A DNA stretch of 64,000 nt from Tulasnella sp. 424 (GCA_019633425.1 WSUB01000105.1:1-64000), one strand, 5' to 3'; counted from the first letter of the stretch, positions 11,529 through 23,701 are shown. Made by a program: numbers and translations. Notes: generated from the letters alone by a model not told the origin.

Positions 11529-12340
11529 AACATACGCCGAGATATGTAGGGAACGGTAATGCCGTCGTTCGCTCGTTATGAGGGCTGAATGTGTGAGTTC
11601 AGCTTTGTAGCCGAAGACTTGCCGCACTTTGTGCCTTGGGACGCTGGGGAATAAATTGAATGACGGAATGGACTTTGAGAGCTGCAACTGCGACAAAACC
11701 AAAGATGGATATAGAGAGGAAGGAGTGGTTTAGGGACGTGCAAGGACCGAAGCACGTACAGGGGGTTGAGGGAGGAAGGCGGAGGTGAAATCAAGGAGAG
11801 ATTCCAGGTTGGACTGGGACTCCGATGACCGAGATCGCCCCAGGTCATGGCACAAAAGGCAACCCGACCGAAGGCTGTCAGGGACTTTGCGCCGCCGTGT
11901 GTTGGATTGAATGAGCGGAGGCCCTTTATACCGCAAGTCGCTTGCGAGGTGGTGAATCGCCTTGTAAGGAGGCCAGGCAAGGGAGGGGAACCCAAGTTTC
12001 AGGGTTTGGCCCGCGTTCAAAAGAGTCCTTGCCGCTGTCGGAACGTCGACCAAGTCAGCTTGATTGATTGCACATACTACGTTCTCCGACTAACTTACCC
12101 ATTTTTAGGTGAATGAAGGAGGGAGAGGGAGAGGATGTGGGTGCTTGGAGGGAGAGGAGAACAAGTACACAACGCGCTCCTGATTTTGGCGAGGACATGC
12201 TCCCGGCCTTATGGCCATCGGGGACCAGTTGCGTGTCTCCCTCTGAGATCCCTTTCACAATTGGACACGTGCTTGTTGTTGAGAAAGAGAAAAGCAGAGT
12301 GAGTAGGGATGGGCCTTCAATGCACTGCGTCTCTAATTAG
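11529..12340. repeat. Repeat module S, copy 2
   Basis: Resumes the repeat after the inserted DNA. It shares with the other S copies the GGGAGAGGGAGAGG run (about 12120) and the phrase reading VLAAVGTSTKSA in copy 1, here out of frame. Open frames exist on both strands but do not agree between copies. No gene called. Confidence 0.5.
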
Positions 12341-12359
12341 AGGTCAGTTTCAGGGCGAT

Positions 12360-13215
12360 GCCACCAGGTCCAGGCACAACAAAAAGACGTCATCGGACTT
12401 TCAACTTCCCCCATCCTTTCTTTTCGCTGCCTTACCCCGCTGCCAAGGACGTACCGCCCAGGACACCGCGAAAATGCGTGATGACGTTCCTGAGAGAAGG
12501 AGAACGAAGAGATAGCGGACAAGGAGAACTAAGGGGAGGCGGCTGACACGGCAAAGGAGCTCCCAGCCACGCGACACCCTCCCGGACTTGATACTCGGGA
12601 ACGAGAAAGACGAAGACGTTGAGACTTCGAAACTATCTAAGGAGAAGAGCGTCGGGTTCTTACTTACTCCGAAGGGTCATACTCGTAAGTTGTCTACGTG
12701 GTTTTCCTCTGCGCGTGCATGTTGTACGACCGGCTGCATGCATCCTTTGTCGCCGGATTTAGAACACAATCTTGTTGGATTCCGCGGCAGCGACGACGAG
12801 TTCTAGGAGCTCTAATAAGCCGTATACTATTGTCTGGGTGCTGGTTCGTCAAGCACGCAGGACAAGCGGCGGAGCAAGCCCGAGGCTCGTCTGGCTGCTA
12901 TCATCATTTATCGAATCTTGCAATTGCTTACTTTCCGACCAGAAAACCTTCAGCGTCACCTCATTTCGGACCCCAAGCGCGAACTCATTACTGCACTAGG
13001 AGCTAGCGCAGGCGGGAAGACCAAGCGTGGCCGCTTCATATTTGAAAACGGCGCCGGTAAACTTGCGAAAGGAAGCTTGGCGGTAAATCCGCTGACAGGT
13101 ATATCGTGAGTGTTTAACCACTCGTTCTTCAGAATGATCTGTTTTACTACGTGGAGCGACTCGGAACTACAGGAAACCTTGATTCTAATTCGTGGTCTCG
13201 GGGACGTGAGAGAAA
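12360..13215 (+). pseudogene. PG remnant C
   Basis: Same family as 3478-4330. The charged segment reads LGNEKDEDVETSKLSKEK and FLLTPKGHTR (about 12588-12690), followed by a GTAAGT that could start an intron. The right part reads LVGFRGSDDEF, then TAG and a TAATAA pair, AVYYCLGAGSSSTQDKRRSK, RLAAIIIYRIL, HLISDPKRELITALGAS and GGKTKRGRFIFENGAGKLAK (ending about 13110). After the stops this is the longest uninterrupted reading of the C-terminal half in the window. Convergent with kinase-TPR copy C. Family not recognised. Confidence 0.5.
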
Positions 13216-13377
13216 GTGGGGGCGGTTGGTAGAATGGGCAGGAGAGCCGAAGGTAAGAAACATCGTCGAATGATTCTATCACAGGAAGGAACAAGAGGTG
13301 ACTGAGACAGAGAGTGAGTGCAAGGATCGACAGAACATACGGCAATGGAATGCGTACGTCACATGCTTTACGTGTAG

Positions 13378-15867
13378 TTAGAATGGAACCTCTCTCGGCC
13401 TCGACAATCGATGGGCTTTAGCAACTTCTCTCGAAGCGTAAGCTGCATTCCCAGTATCTCCGACTCCCTCAAACATTTCAATAGCTTCTGTATAGCGAGG
13501 AATTGCGTCACCGAAGTTGCCCTGATCGCGATGTACGTCAGCAAGGTTCAACAGAGCGTGCGCTGTCCCGTATCGGTCGCCGATGTCGGTCGAGATTTCC
13601 AGTGATTCAGAGTTGAGCGTGATGGCCTGGCTATACTCGAGTCGAAGCCGATGAATCTCAGCGAGCTTTCGCAGAGTCCGGGCTCTCCCAATTCTATTGC
13701 CAATGTCGGTGCAGATTTGTAGAGCTTCAGTGTGGAGCGCAAAGGCCTCGCTGTACTCTTCTCGAGCCTGATGCACGTAAGCAAGACCCCGCAGAGCGAA
13801 AGTTCTCCCTTGTCTGCTGCCGGTGTCGGTGCAGATTTGCAGGGCCTCGGTGTAAAATGGAACGGCCTGGTTGTACTCCTTTCGAGCTCGATGCACCTCA
13901 GCGAGACCCAGCAGAGCTTCGCATCTCCCTTGTCTGTCGCCGATGTCGGTGCGGATTTGTAGGACCTCGGAGTAGAGAGCGACGGCCTGGCTGTACTCGT
14001 ATTGATGGTAGTGCACCTCAGCGAGGCCCCAGAGGACAGAGGCTCTCCCGTTTCTGTCGTCGTTGTCGGTATAGATTTGGAGTGCTTCAGAGTAGAATGT
14101 AACGGCCTGACTATACTCGTCTCGAAGCCGATGCACGGTAGCCAGCTCATCCAGTGCCGCGGCCTTTCCTCTTCTGTCGCCGATGTCTCTGTACCTACCC
14201 AAAGCGTTGGTGTAGAAGTCCAACGCGTTGGCGTAGTCACCCTGCTCTTGGTGCATCCGTCCCAGTTGCATCAGAAGGGCTGGAGAGGGCTCTCTAGCTG
14301 CCGCCGTATCTGAGGCCCGCATCGGGTTGGGGATGATCATAGGCTGTATCGAATTCGTTAATTGCATGTAACTGACCCCGAATCAGCATTACTCACCATC
14401 CAACTGATTGACATTCGACAATCCTTGGCAGTCGGTCGCTTTCTAGGGTCGATGCTCCAACACGTAAGCATGAGCGAGCAGAGCGCCTGAATCAGTGACA
14501 TGCGAGCGTGGTCGGTGATGGAAGGGAGATCTCCCCGAACGACCCGCATGATAACGATAGCGTCCTTGCCGACATCTTGAAACGGAATTGAATTCGTCAT
14601 CACCTATTTGGAGCAGATTTTGTGAGCCTCGATCGTGAACACCTTAGTAATTGTACCTTACCTCATAAGCCACCCATCCTAATGCCCAGATGTCGCTCCC
14701 AAGGCTAAGCTCCTCATCTCTCAAAACCTCTGGCGGGGCCCACCGAAGCGTGTACTTATCTCCAGTCAACGTTATGCCCATCGTATTGGTGGAACTGCAG
14801 AACGTGGCTTCGATCGACAGGGCTGCCTGCGGTTTGTGCTCAGTTTGTGTCGTCTCCTTGTCCGGATCATTGGCTGTGAGACGCCGAGCAGATCCAAAGT
14901 CGGTAATTATCGCGCAGCATTTTGAGTTGACCAATATGTTGATCTGGAAATTTAGGACGATGTTACCCAGTGGTTCATAACCATGCTCTCGGAACGTACG
15001 GATTTCAGGTCGCCGTGGCGGATGGGGGGCTGGCGACTATGGAGGTACTCTACTCCTCTGGCCACGTCGTCAATCTTGAATAGATAGTGTTAGAGGAGGG
15101 CTGGAAAAAAAGTAGTTCGATCGTACCAGCCAGATTCGTTCTGGAATTTCCCACTCCGCTGACGCAATAAAGTCCCTCAAGGTACCGTCGTCTTCCCAGG
15201 GAAAGACCAGCCAGATCGTATCCTCGGAAATGTTCTCAACGAATCCGTCGAGCTTGATGATGTTTTCGTGAGAAAGGTCGACCAAGAATCCCGCTTCTCT
15301 CAACGTCAACTGAGCGGAAGGAGTTAGCGCTGAATGCACCGCGCGATTGGATGGAGGATTCTTACCGCCAATACCTTCTCTCGATCGTCTGATATGTTCA
15401 TCTTTTTGACTGCTACAGGCTGTGGCGTTGGAATCGATGAGCCGCCCAACGTTATTGTACATCAACAGAGAAGCTGTTCTGCACGCACCTTTCGCCGCGA
15501 AGCCGTTTCCCCTTCCGGACCATCGGGGTCGAGAGTTTGGCTTTTCGTAGGATCGTACAGGTCCTCTCGGCCTATACCATCGGAGGGGGAGATCAAAAAC
15601 GCTTTTACCACCGTCGCGTTTCCTCCACGAAACTCGGGGGCGTCCTTGGGGAATTCGAATGATGACTCATCAATTCGCCATTTCGCAAGCTTCTCGAGCT
15701 TCTCTCTCTACCAGAAGAGTATTTCTTCGTAAGCTATTGAGATCGTCCTTCGGGACCCAGGAAGAACTTACCAGTTTGGCGCTCAGCGGGAATCCACCAG
15801 AGGAGGCGTCGTGGTCCAGCCCGGGCAAGCCAGCAGCGCCGGCATCGTGGCTTTCGTCTTTTTGCAT
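13378..15867 (-). CDS. TKL-type protein kinase with C-terminal TPR repeats, copy C
   Basis: Intact eight-exon paralog of copy B. Exon 1 starts MQKDESHDAGAAGLPG (ATG 15867). Exon 2 contains WRIDESSFEFPKDAPEFRGG. Exon 3 holds VAVKKMNISDD with the catalytic lysine. Exon 4 holds LTLREAGFLVDLSHENIIKL. Exon 5 reads VARGVEYLHSRQPPIRHGD, and LKS closes it. Exon 6 opens INILVNSKCC and carries ITDFGSARRL and YTLRWAPPEVL. Exon 7 has CWSIDPRKRPTA. The TPR exon (13378 to about 14340) has seven repeats and ends RLSRPREVPF, unlike the EEAS/EEAT ends of B and E. Kinase and TPR reading frames join cleanly at the phase-0 splice before PMIIPNPM. Its upstream unit carries the 2.1-kb insertion but the gene itself is undamaged. 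Confidence 0.88.
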
Positions 15868-16500
15868 CGGATGATATCGGTGAGAAGGCTAAGTGATGGT
15901 AGGAGTCGGAGGCTTTGGATGGACTTCGCAGAGAATGGGGGAAGTGGATAGCGTGTGGATGGTGGACTGGGAGGTTAAACTGCGACAAGGGGAATAAAAA
16001 GGACGCAGGAGCTTTTGACACCGCATCTGAACATGCCTTTCTTCACGGGGTTAGTGGGCACGCCGCAGCGGGCTTGCGGCTGGGCGCTTGTCGATTTAGA
16101 ACGTTCCTTGCGACCCCGCGCGATAAGGTTAAGGTTCCGTCACATACCACAAGGCAAGGACTACTTATTGCTGCGCCAACCAACACATCAACGAGGCCAT
16201 ATGAGCACCGATACGCATTTTACGCTAGCGAATGTGGCCAAGATCCCTCTGTCTACTTTCTTATTTGCCGAGTTCTTAGAGTGTCCTCGGCAATCTCCGG
16301 ACCGTGTCCGGCGCTCGCGTTGCACTATCATCCCCGTCCTCGCGGGCACGATCGAATTATAGTAGGAAGATTACACTGATGTCTAATCGATCTCCCAACT
16401 CGGTGGGCTCTTCTATGTGGTGCACAGCCCGAACCGAAGCGCTATGACGCCATAGGAACGTCGTGCCCAGCCTCTCGAGTTATCGGGGAGCGCTTAGCTT
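15868..16500. other. Upstream region of kinase-TPR copy C
   Basis: Very similar to 22163-22600 upstream of copy D: both contain ggagcttttNncaccgcatc and a stretch near ggctgggcgcttgtcgattt. The ORF at 15915-16379 (+) is open in this copy only in part and shows no domain, so I treat the region as promoter-side spacer. The shared stretch presumably includes the promoter of both genes. Confidence 0.45.
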
Positions 16501-16990
16501 TATTCTGCACAAGCTGACAGGGGGGCAGGGACATGCAGGTAACTTATGCAGATGATCCATAGGCAAGACTGACAGTTAGAGAAAACGACTGCGAAAAACA
16601 TCGGCGAATTAGTTCTCGAATTCTTTCACGGATCGTCAAATACCCTTCACCATCCGAACCACCTTCAACCAATCGCTCAACGCCAACGTCTATTTCCTCA
16701 AGGACGATACAATGAGATGTAGGCACTCCCCCCAGGAAAGGAAAGTCACGACACCCCAAGAAACGAATTATGTCTGCACGTGAAATGGGAAGGGCAACCG
16801 GTCGAGATCAGTTATCCCGCAATGATGTAGCTGCCAGGCTATTGCTCACGTTTCCATTGAAGGGGAAAACCGGCAGTCGCCTAATCCAACTCAAACGCGC
16901 ACCAGACCTCTTGATAGTTAGAGCGGAAAGGGTGAGTCTTCCTCGCTTCGTTCAACTGCTTTACGATAATTTCAGATTTCCTTGATGTCA
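16500..16990. repeat. Repeat module R1, copy 2
   Basis: Matches 7950-8580. Contains ggaaagtcacgacacccc (about 16739) and cacgtttccattgaagg (about 16847). Short peptides in matching positions (TFPLKGK here, TFPLKAK near 8460) hint at a former plus-strand frame, but stops interrupt both copies. Confidence 0.5.
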
Positions 16991-16999
16991 TCCTGTTCG

Positions 17000-17850
17000 G
17001 TCCAAAGCTAGATCAGTGAGGGACATTCTTCTTTCGGCTCGAAAGACCTCACGGTAGCCTTCTTTACGGTCCAATCCCTCGTGTAGCCCGCCCGCTTCTC
17101 CACGCTGTTCAACAAGCTCCTCGAAGTCATCTGACTTGGCTAGTTGAGATTGAGACGACCAAGATATTGTCCGTGCTAAACAGCAACTTGAAATGTCGGG
17201 AGTGTATGAGTTGGCGGTCCACTGCTTTTACGAGTTGTATCCTTGTTGAGACCGCCAGTCGGTCCGTATTCGGAAGGAGCCTCCACTCGCTGTCCACCAG
17301 GTTTGACCTTGGACTAATCCTACGATGCCAGTTCATCAACGACAGTACCGGCATTACGCATGCACCTTTCTGAGAAGGAAAGTCCCGACTCACCCAGAAG
17401 CGAACTACGAACGCACGCGAAAATCAAGATAGTTAGTTGCCCAAGGTCAGTTAAGGCGCCTATGGCGGGTCGCAACGCACGTTTCCATCGAAGAACGGCT
17501 AACCAGCAATGGCCTTATAATTATGCCAGACTTGCTTGGTGATTGTAAAGGGAGGGCTACATTGTGGTAGCTTTGTACGCTGCTTGAAGATGGCGTCGAA
17601 GGGTTCGGTGTTGTTCTATTCCACCTCTCTAAGCACTATGTTCCCCTATAGTGGCAAAGAAAGATGCGTGGCATACCTTGATCAATATTCCAGCCCATCG
17701 GTCATCCTCCTCCTCGCCCCACGTTGTTTAGCAGGTCTCGACCAGCTGAGCGAGTCGACGAGCGAGGCACTAGTCTTGTTCGCTCGTAACTTGGATTATG
17801 TACAACGCGCTCTTCGACACCAGTATCGGAGTTTGATGCCTAGAGCGTAT
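17000..17850. repeat. Repeat module R2, copy 3
   Basis: Matches 8581-9452 and 2209-2640. It carries the segment lost from copy 1 by the truncation of kinase copy A. Right-hand landmarks are cgagtcgacgagcgaggcac (about 17752) and ttcgacaccagtatcgg (about 17814), which run straight into module S, giving the uninterrupted arrangement. Confidence 0.5.
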
Positions 17851-18590
17851 GCCGATATATGTGCTGTCGTCGCCTGGCTTGTGATGAGGGTCGAATGTGA
17901 GGGCTTCAGCCTCGTAGCCGGAGGCTTTCCGCGCTCTGTGGCTGACGACGCTGCGGGATGGATTGAATGATGGAATGGAAGTTGAGAGTTGCGGCTGCAA
18001 CGAACAGAAGATGGGGGTGAAGGGGAGGTGGTTTAAGGATGGGCGAGGGGCGCGCGCAGTGGGGAATTGTGGGAGTAAGGTGAACGATTTCGAATTGAAC
18101 TGGGACTTTGATGACCGGGAGAGCGCCCGCAATGGTGGTAGGACGAAGGGAATCCGACCAAGGGGCATCCGCGCTTTGCACCATCGCGTTGGATTGAAGG
18201 AGTGGAGCATCTTGATACCGCGAGTCGTTGCGAGGTGGTGAATCGCCGAGGAAGGGACCAGACAAGGTAACCTAACTTTTCAGCGGTTTACTTATTTATA
18301 ATAGTCCTTCCCATCGTGGACCGAGTCAGCGCGATCTACTGTTAATGTGATGCTCCCCGATTGACGTACTCATCATTGGGTGGACGAGGGAGGGAGAGGG
18401 AGAGGATGTAGCGCTTGGAGGGAGACGAGAGCAGGCACACAAGCTGATCTCCGGATTTGGCGAGGCCTGGCGACTAGTTGCACATGTCCCTCGCAAGATT
18501 GGACATAACCTCGTACGCGTTGTACAGAGAGCAAGAGATTGAGGAGTGACGGGCCATTGAGTAGAGGTCAGTGTCAGGACGAATGACCAG
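17850..18590. repeat. Repeat module S, copy 3
   Basis: Follows R2 without interruption. Contains the GGGAGAGGGAGAGG run (about 18391). The plus ORF 17963-18241 and minus ORF 17770-18210 overlap and neither is preserved in the other S copies; no gene is called. Confidence 0.5.
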
Positions 18591-18608
18591 GCCCAGGCAC
18601 CTCTGATT

Positions 18609-19470
18609 ATGACATCATCGGACCCTCGGGTTCCTCCCCATCCCCGCCTTTTACTGCCTTGTCCCCGCTACCAAGAGCGTACCACCGAGGACAACACGAA
18701 AAGACCTAATGCTATTCCTAAGAAGAAAGAAGACGGAGAGACAGTGGACAAGGGGAACCAAAGGAAAGCGACCGAGGCTTCAGCAGACTCGAAGGCCGAC
18801 ACGGCGGTGAAGGAGCCCCAGCTGGGCGACACCCTCCCGGACTTATGTAATACTCAAGAACGAGAAAGGCGAAGACCTTGAGATTGCAATTGTCCAAGGA
18901 GAAGGACACCGTGTTCTTTCTTGCTCCGAAGGCTTATACTGGTGAGTCGTAAGTAGTCTGAGTGGTTTTCCTCTGCGCGTGCATGTTTTCGGACCGGCAG
19001 CATTCTTTGTCGCTGGATTTAAAACACAAGCTTGGCGGATTCCGCGCCAGCCACGAGGAGTTCTAAGAGCTCTAATATGCCGTATACTACTGTCTGGGTG
19101 CTGGTTCGTCAAGCACGCGGGACAAGCGGCAGAGCAAACCTGAGGTTCGTCCGGCTGCCATATTCATTTATCGAATCTTGCTTACTGTCCGACCAGAAAA
19201 CCTCCAGCGTCATGTCATTTCAGACCCCAAGCGCGAAATCATTACTGCTCTGGGAGCTGGCGCAGGCGGCTCGATTAAGCGCGGCCGGCTCATATTTGAA
19301 AACGGTGCCGAGTAAACTCGCGAAAGGAGGCTTGGCGGTAAATCGGCTGAGAGGTATATCTTGCGTGTTTAACCACTCGTTCTTCAGAGTCATTTTTCTA
19401 CTACATAGAGAGACTTGAACATAAAGGAAACCTTGATTCTCATCTGTGGTCTCGGGGACGTGAGAGAAAG
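18609..19470 (+). pseudogene. PG remnant D
   Basis: The best-preserved N-terminal half of the PG family: from ATG 18609 it reads MTSSDPRVPPHPRLL, RTTEDNTKRPNAIPKKKED, ADSKADTAVKEPQLGDTLPD before a frame change near 18845. A possible start context is shared with copies B and E (tNatgacatcatcgga). The right half has a stop in place of the first glutamine codon after EEF and another two codons later, then AVYYCLGAGSS-like coding, and the Gly/Lys block is disturbed near 19265-19320. Lysine/glutamate richness suggests a disordered N-terminus. Function unknown. Confidence 0.5.
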
Positions 19471-19665
19471 AGGGGGCGGTTGGTAGAATGGGCAGAAGAG
19501 CACACGGAAAGAAACATCGTCGAATGATTTTATCACAGGAAAAAAACAACAACAAGAGGCGACGGAGACAGAGAGTTAGTGCAGGGATTGATAGAACATA
19601 GGGCAAAGGAACGCGTACGTCGCATTCAGACTGGAACCAGCAATCTCGAAGGTCTCCAAGAAACA

Positions 19666-22162
19666 TCAACTAGCTGCTTCCGAATCTCGCTTGGATAACG
19701 GACGGAGTTTAGCAGCTTCGGCTGAAGCGTAAGCTAAATTCTGAGTATTTTCGATTTGTTCGAAGATTTGAGCGGCTTCCGTATAACGACAAATTGCGTC
19801 ACCAGAGTTTCCCTGATCGCGATACACGTCAGCAAGGTTCAACAGAGCACAGGCTGTCCCGTCTTGGTCGCCGATGTCGGTACATATTTCTAGTGATTCA
19901 GAGTTGAGTGTGATGGCCTGGTTGTACTCGTGTTGAAACCGATGGATTTCAGCGACGCTTTGCAGAACACTGGCTCTCCCAAGCCTATCGCCAATGTCGG
20001 TGCGGATTTGTAGAGCCTCAGTGTGGAGTGTAATGGCCTCGCTGTACTCTTTTCGAGCCTGATGCACCTCAGCGAGACCCCGCAGAGCGTAGGTTTTCCT
20101 TTGTCTGTCGCCGATGTCGGTGCAGATTTGCAGGGCCTCGGAGTAGAATTTAACGGCCTGGTTGTACTCCATTCGAAATCGATGCACATCAGCGAGACCC
20201 TGCAGAGCGTCGACTCTCCCTTGTCTGTCGCCGACGTCGGTGCGGATTTGTAGGACCTCGGAGTAGAAAGTGGCGGCCTGGCTGTACTCGCTTCGATGCA
20301 GATCCACCTCAGCGAGACCCCAGAGGGCAGAGGCTCTCCCGTTTCTGTCGCCGATGTCGGTGTAGATTTGGAGGGCTTCAGAGTAGAATTTAATGGCCTG
20401 ACTGTACTCGGCTCGAATCCGATGCACGCCGGCCAGCTCTGTCAGTGCCGCGGCCTTTCCTTTTCTGTCGCCGATGTCTCGGTACCTGCCCAATGCGTTG
20501 GTGAAGAATTCAAACGCGTTGGCGTAGTGACCCTGATTTCTGTGCATCCGTCCCAGTTGCATCAGAAGCTCTGGAGAGGGAGCTCTAGATGCCACTGGAT
20601 CTGTGGTCCGTTTCGGGTTTGGCGCGATCATAGGCTGCATTGAATTGGTCAGTTGCATGCACTTGACCCCGAATCAGCATTACCCACAATCCAATTGATT
20701 GACATTTGAAAATCCTTGGCAGTTGGTCGTTTCATAGGGTCGATGCTCCAACACGCAAGCATGAGCGAACAAAGCGCCTGAATCAGCGACATGCGAGCGT
20801 GGTTCGTGATGGATGGAAGATCTCCTTGAACAACCCGTTTGATAACGATAGCGTCCTTGGCGACATCTTGGAACGGAATTGAGTTCGTCATGACCTATTT
20901 CGGAGCATATCTTGTGAGACTCGATTGTGAGCAATATAGTAATTAAACTTTCCTACCTCGTAAGCCACCCACCCCAATGCCCAGATGTCGCTCTCAAGGA
21001 TAGGTTCCTCCTCTCTCAATACCTCTGGCGGGGCCCATCGAAGCGTGTACTTATCTCCTGTCAACGTTATGCCCATAGTATTGGTGGAGCTGCAGAACGT
21101 TGCTTCAAGTGACAGTGCTGCTTGCGGTTTGTTCTCAGTTTGTCTCCTCCCCTTGTCCAGATCGTTGGTTGTGAGACGCCGAGCGGATCCAAAGTCGGTA
21201 ATTATTGCGCGGCATTTGGAGTTGACCAATATGTTGATCTGAAAATTTCGGACGATCTTACCCAGTGGTTCATGATGGTGCGCTCGGAACGTACGGATTT
21301 CAGGTCCCCGTGACGGATGGGGGGCTGTCGGCTATGGAGGTATTCTACTCCTCCAGTGACGTCTTTAATCTGGAATGCAGACTCTCAGAGATTTGCCGAA
21401 AGAAAGAAGTTGGATCGTACCAGTGACATTCTTTCCGGAATTTCCCACTCCGCTGACGCGATAAAGTCCCTCAAGGTACCGTTGTCTTCCCAGGGAAAGA
21501 CCAGCCAGATTGTATCCTCAGAAGTGTTCTCAACGAATCCTTCGAGCTTGATGATGTTTTTGTGAGAAAGGTCGACCAAGAATCCCGCTTCTCTCAGTGT
21601 CAACTGAGCCCGAAAGAGTTAGCGCTGAAAGCACCGCGTGATTGGATGGAGGATTCTTACCCCCAATACCCTCTCTCGTTCGTCTGATATGTTCATTCTT
21701 TTTACTGCTACAGGCTGTGAGGTTGGGAACGATGAGCCGCCTAACGTCACTATAAATCAACGGAGGAGCTGTTCTGCACGCACCTTTCGCCGCGAAGACG
21801 TTTCCCCTCCCGGACTATCGGGGTCGAGAGTTTGGCTTTTCGTAGGATCGTACGGGACCTCTCGGTCTATACCGTCGGAGGGGGAGATCAAAAACGCTTT
21901 TACCACCGTCGCGTTTCCTCCACGAAACTGGGGTGCGTCCTTGGGGAATTCGAATGATGACTCATCAATTCGCCATTTCGCAAGCCCCTGGAGTTTATCT
22001 CTCTATCAAAAGAGTATTATTTCGTGAGCTATTGAGATCGCCCTTCGGGACCCTGGAAGGACGTACCAGCTTGGCGCTCAGCGGGAATTCACCGGAGGAG
22101 GCGTCGTAGTCCAGCCCGGGGCTGCCAGAAGCGCCGGCATCGCGGCTTTCGTCTTTTTGCAT
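19666..22162 (-). CDS. TKL-type protein kinase with C-terminal TPR repeats, copy D
   Basis: Intact eight-exon paralog. Exon 1 starts MQKDESRDAGASGSPG (ATG 22162). The catalytic set is complete: lysine in VAVKRMNISDERERVLG, glutamate in LTLREAGFL, IRHGDLKS joined by an intron to INILVNSKCRA, ITDFGSARRL, YTLRWAPPEVL, SDIWALGWVAYE, CWSIDPMKRPTA. The TPR exon (19666 to about 20640) has seven 40-residue repeats and ends SKRDSEAAS, very like truncated copy A (SKSDKRDSEATS), so A and D are probably close relatives. It lies about 200 bases from the end of the convergent PG remnant D. Confidence 0.88.
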
Positions 22163-22600
22163 AAGATGATATAGGTGAGAAGGCTAAGTGATGGTAGGAG
22201 TCGCAGTCTCTGGATGGACTTCGCAGAGAATGGGGGAAGTGGATAGTGTGTGGATGGTGGACTGGGAGGGTAAACCGCGGCAAGGGGGATAAAAAGGACG
22301 GAGGAGCTTTTTGCACCGCATCTGAACATGCCTTTCTTCACGGGGTTAGTGGGAACGCCGCAGTGGGCTTACGGCTGGGCGCTTGTCGATTTAGAACGAT
22401 CCTTGCGACCCCGCGCGATAAAGTTAAGGTTCCGTCACATGCCGCAGGAACTACTAGCTTATTGCTGCGCCAACCATACATCAACGAGACCATATGTGCA
22501 CTGATACGCATTTTACACTAGCGAATGTGGCCAAGATCCCTCTGTCTTGTTTCCTATTTGCCGAGTTCTTAGAGTGTCCGCACGGTCCGGAGATTAATCG
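22163..22600. other. Upstream region of kinase-TPR copy D
   Basis: Closely matches 15868-16300. The match stops near 22580-22600, where the sequence changes to the tail of module S without passing through R1 and R2. No gene supported. Confidence 0.45.
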
Positions 22601-22790
22601 GAAGGAGAGGGAGAGGATGTAGCGCTCGAAGGGAGACGAGAGCAGGCACACAACGCTTTCGGGATTTGGCGAGGATGACCAGGCGCGCATGTCCCTTGCA
22701 CAAATGGACACACCCTTGTGCGCGTTGTACAGAGAGCAAGAGAGTGAGGAGTGATGGGCCATTGAGTTTATAATATTGGAGGTCAGAGCC
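22600..22790. repeat. Module S tail left by a deletion
   Basis: Matches only the last ~190 bases of S (compare 18390-18570), including ggagagggagaggatgtagc. R1, R2 and most of S are missing, so units D and E sit about 3.3 kb closer than a full period would place them. Confidence 0.55.
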
Positions 22791-22797
22791 AGGACGA

Positions 22798-23490
22798 GTG
22801 GCCAGGCTCACCCTTGATTATGACATCATCGGACTCTCCCCCCCCCGCCAAGAGCGTACCACCGAGGATGCCGCACAAAGACCGAATGTTATTCCTAAGG
22901 AGAAGGAAGACGTAAAGGCGGCGGACAAGGAGAACCAAAGGAGGCTTCAGCGGACCCGCAGCCGGACACTGCGGGGGGGAGCTCAACCTAGCTACGCGAC
23001 ACCCTCCCCGACTTGACACTCAAGAACAAGAAGGACGAAGACGTCAAGATTGAGAAACTATCCACGGAGAAGGACACTGTGTTCCTCCTTGCTCCGAAGA
23101 CTGATACTCGTAAGTTCTGTCGCTGGATCTACAACACAAGCCCGCGGATTCCGCGACAGCTGCGAGAAGTTCGAGAATAGCGCGTATTGATTCGCGGTGC
23201 TGCTCTGATCATTTATCAAATTGTTCTTTCTTTTCAATTATGGAGGCTTCAGTATCACCTCATTTCGGACCCGAAGCGCAAACTCATCACTGCAACCACT
23301 GGGAGCCGGCGCTGGTGGCAAGACCGAGCGCGGCCGCCTCGTGTTTGGAAATGGTGCCGGAGAAGAAGCTTCGCGTCAAACCCACTGGGAGGGATGTCTT
23401 CCCTGTTTAACCTCTCGTTCTTCATAATCGTTTCCTTTACCGTATCGAAAGACTCAGAATTACAGAACTAATCTGCGGTGTCGTGGACGT
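22798..23490 (+). pseudogene. PG remnant E
   Basis: Most diverged PG copy. The left half reads RTTEDAAQRPNVIPKEKEDV and KAADKENQ, then (frame changed) LKNKKDEDVKIEKL, TEKDTVFLLAPKTDTR. The right half lacks the stop pair of the other copies but ends prematurely just after and is shortened by deletion. The Gly/Lys block survives (GAGAGGKTERGRLVFGNGAG, about 23300-23360). It agrees with the other copies at the peptide level on the plus strand, which is the main support for plus-strand coding. Confidence 0.48.
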
Positions 23491-23701
23491 GAGGGGAAGA
23501 GGAGGCGGTCGATAGAGTTGGCGGAAGAGCCAACGGAAAGAAATATCGTCGCATAATGCTATCACTGGAGCTGACAATAGATGGTGGAGACAGACAGTGA
23601 GTGCTCGGATGGATAGGAACCAGAACAATGGAAAGCGTACGTCGCGTGCGTTACGTGAATTTTCGACTGGAACCAGAGATCTCGAAGGTCGCCAACAGAC
23701 A

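Noticed and set aside
11058..11702. Minus ORF of 214 residues
   Set aside because: It overlaps plus and minus ORFs in other frames, crosses the inserted-DNA/S-module boundary and shows no domain or splice-supported extension.
15915..16379. Plus ORF of 154 residues upstream of kinase copy C
   Set aside because: The nearly identical region before copy D (22246-22521) ends the frame early, so it is not under coding constraint.
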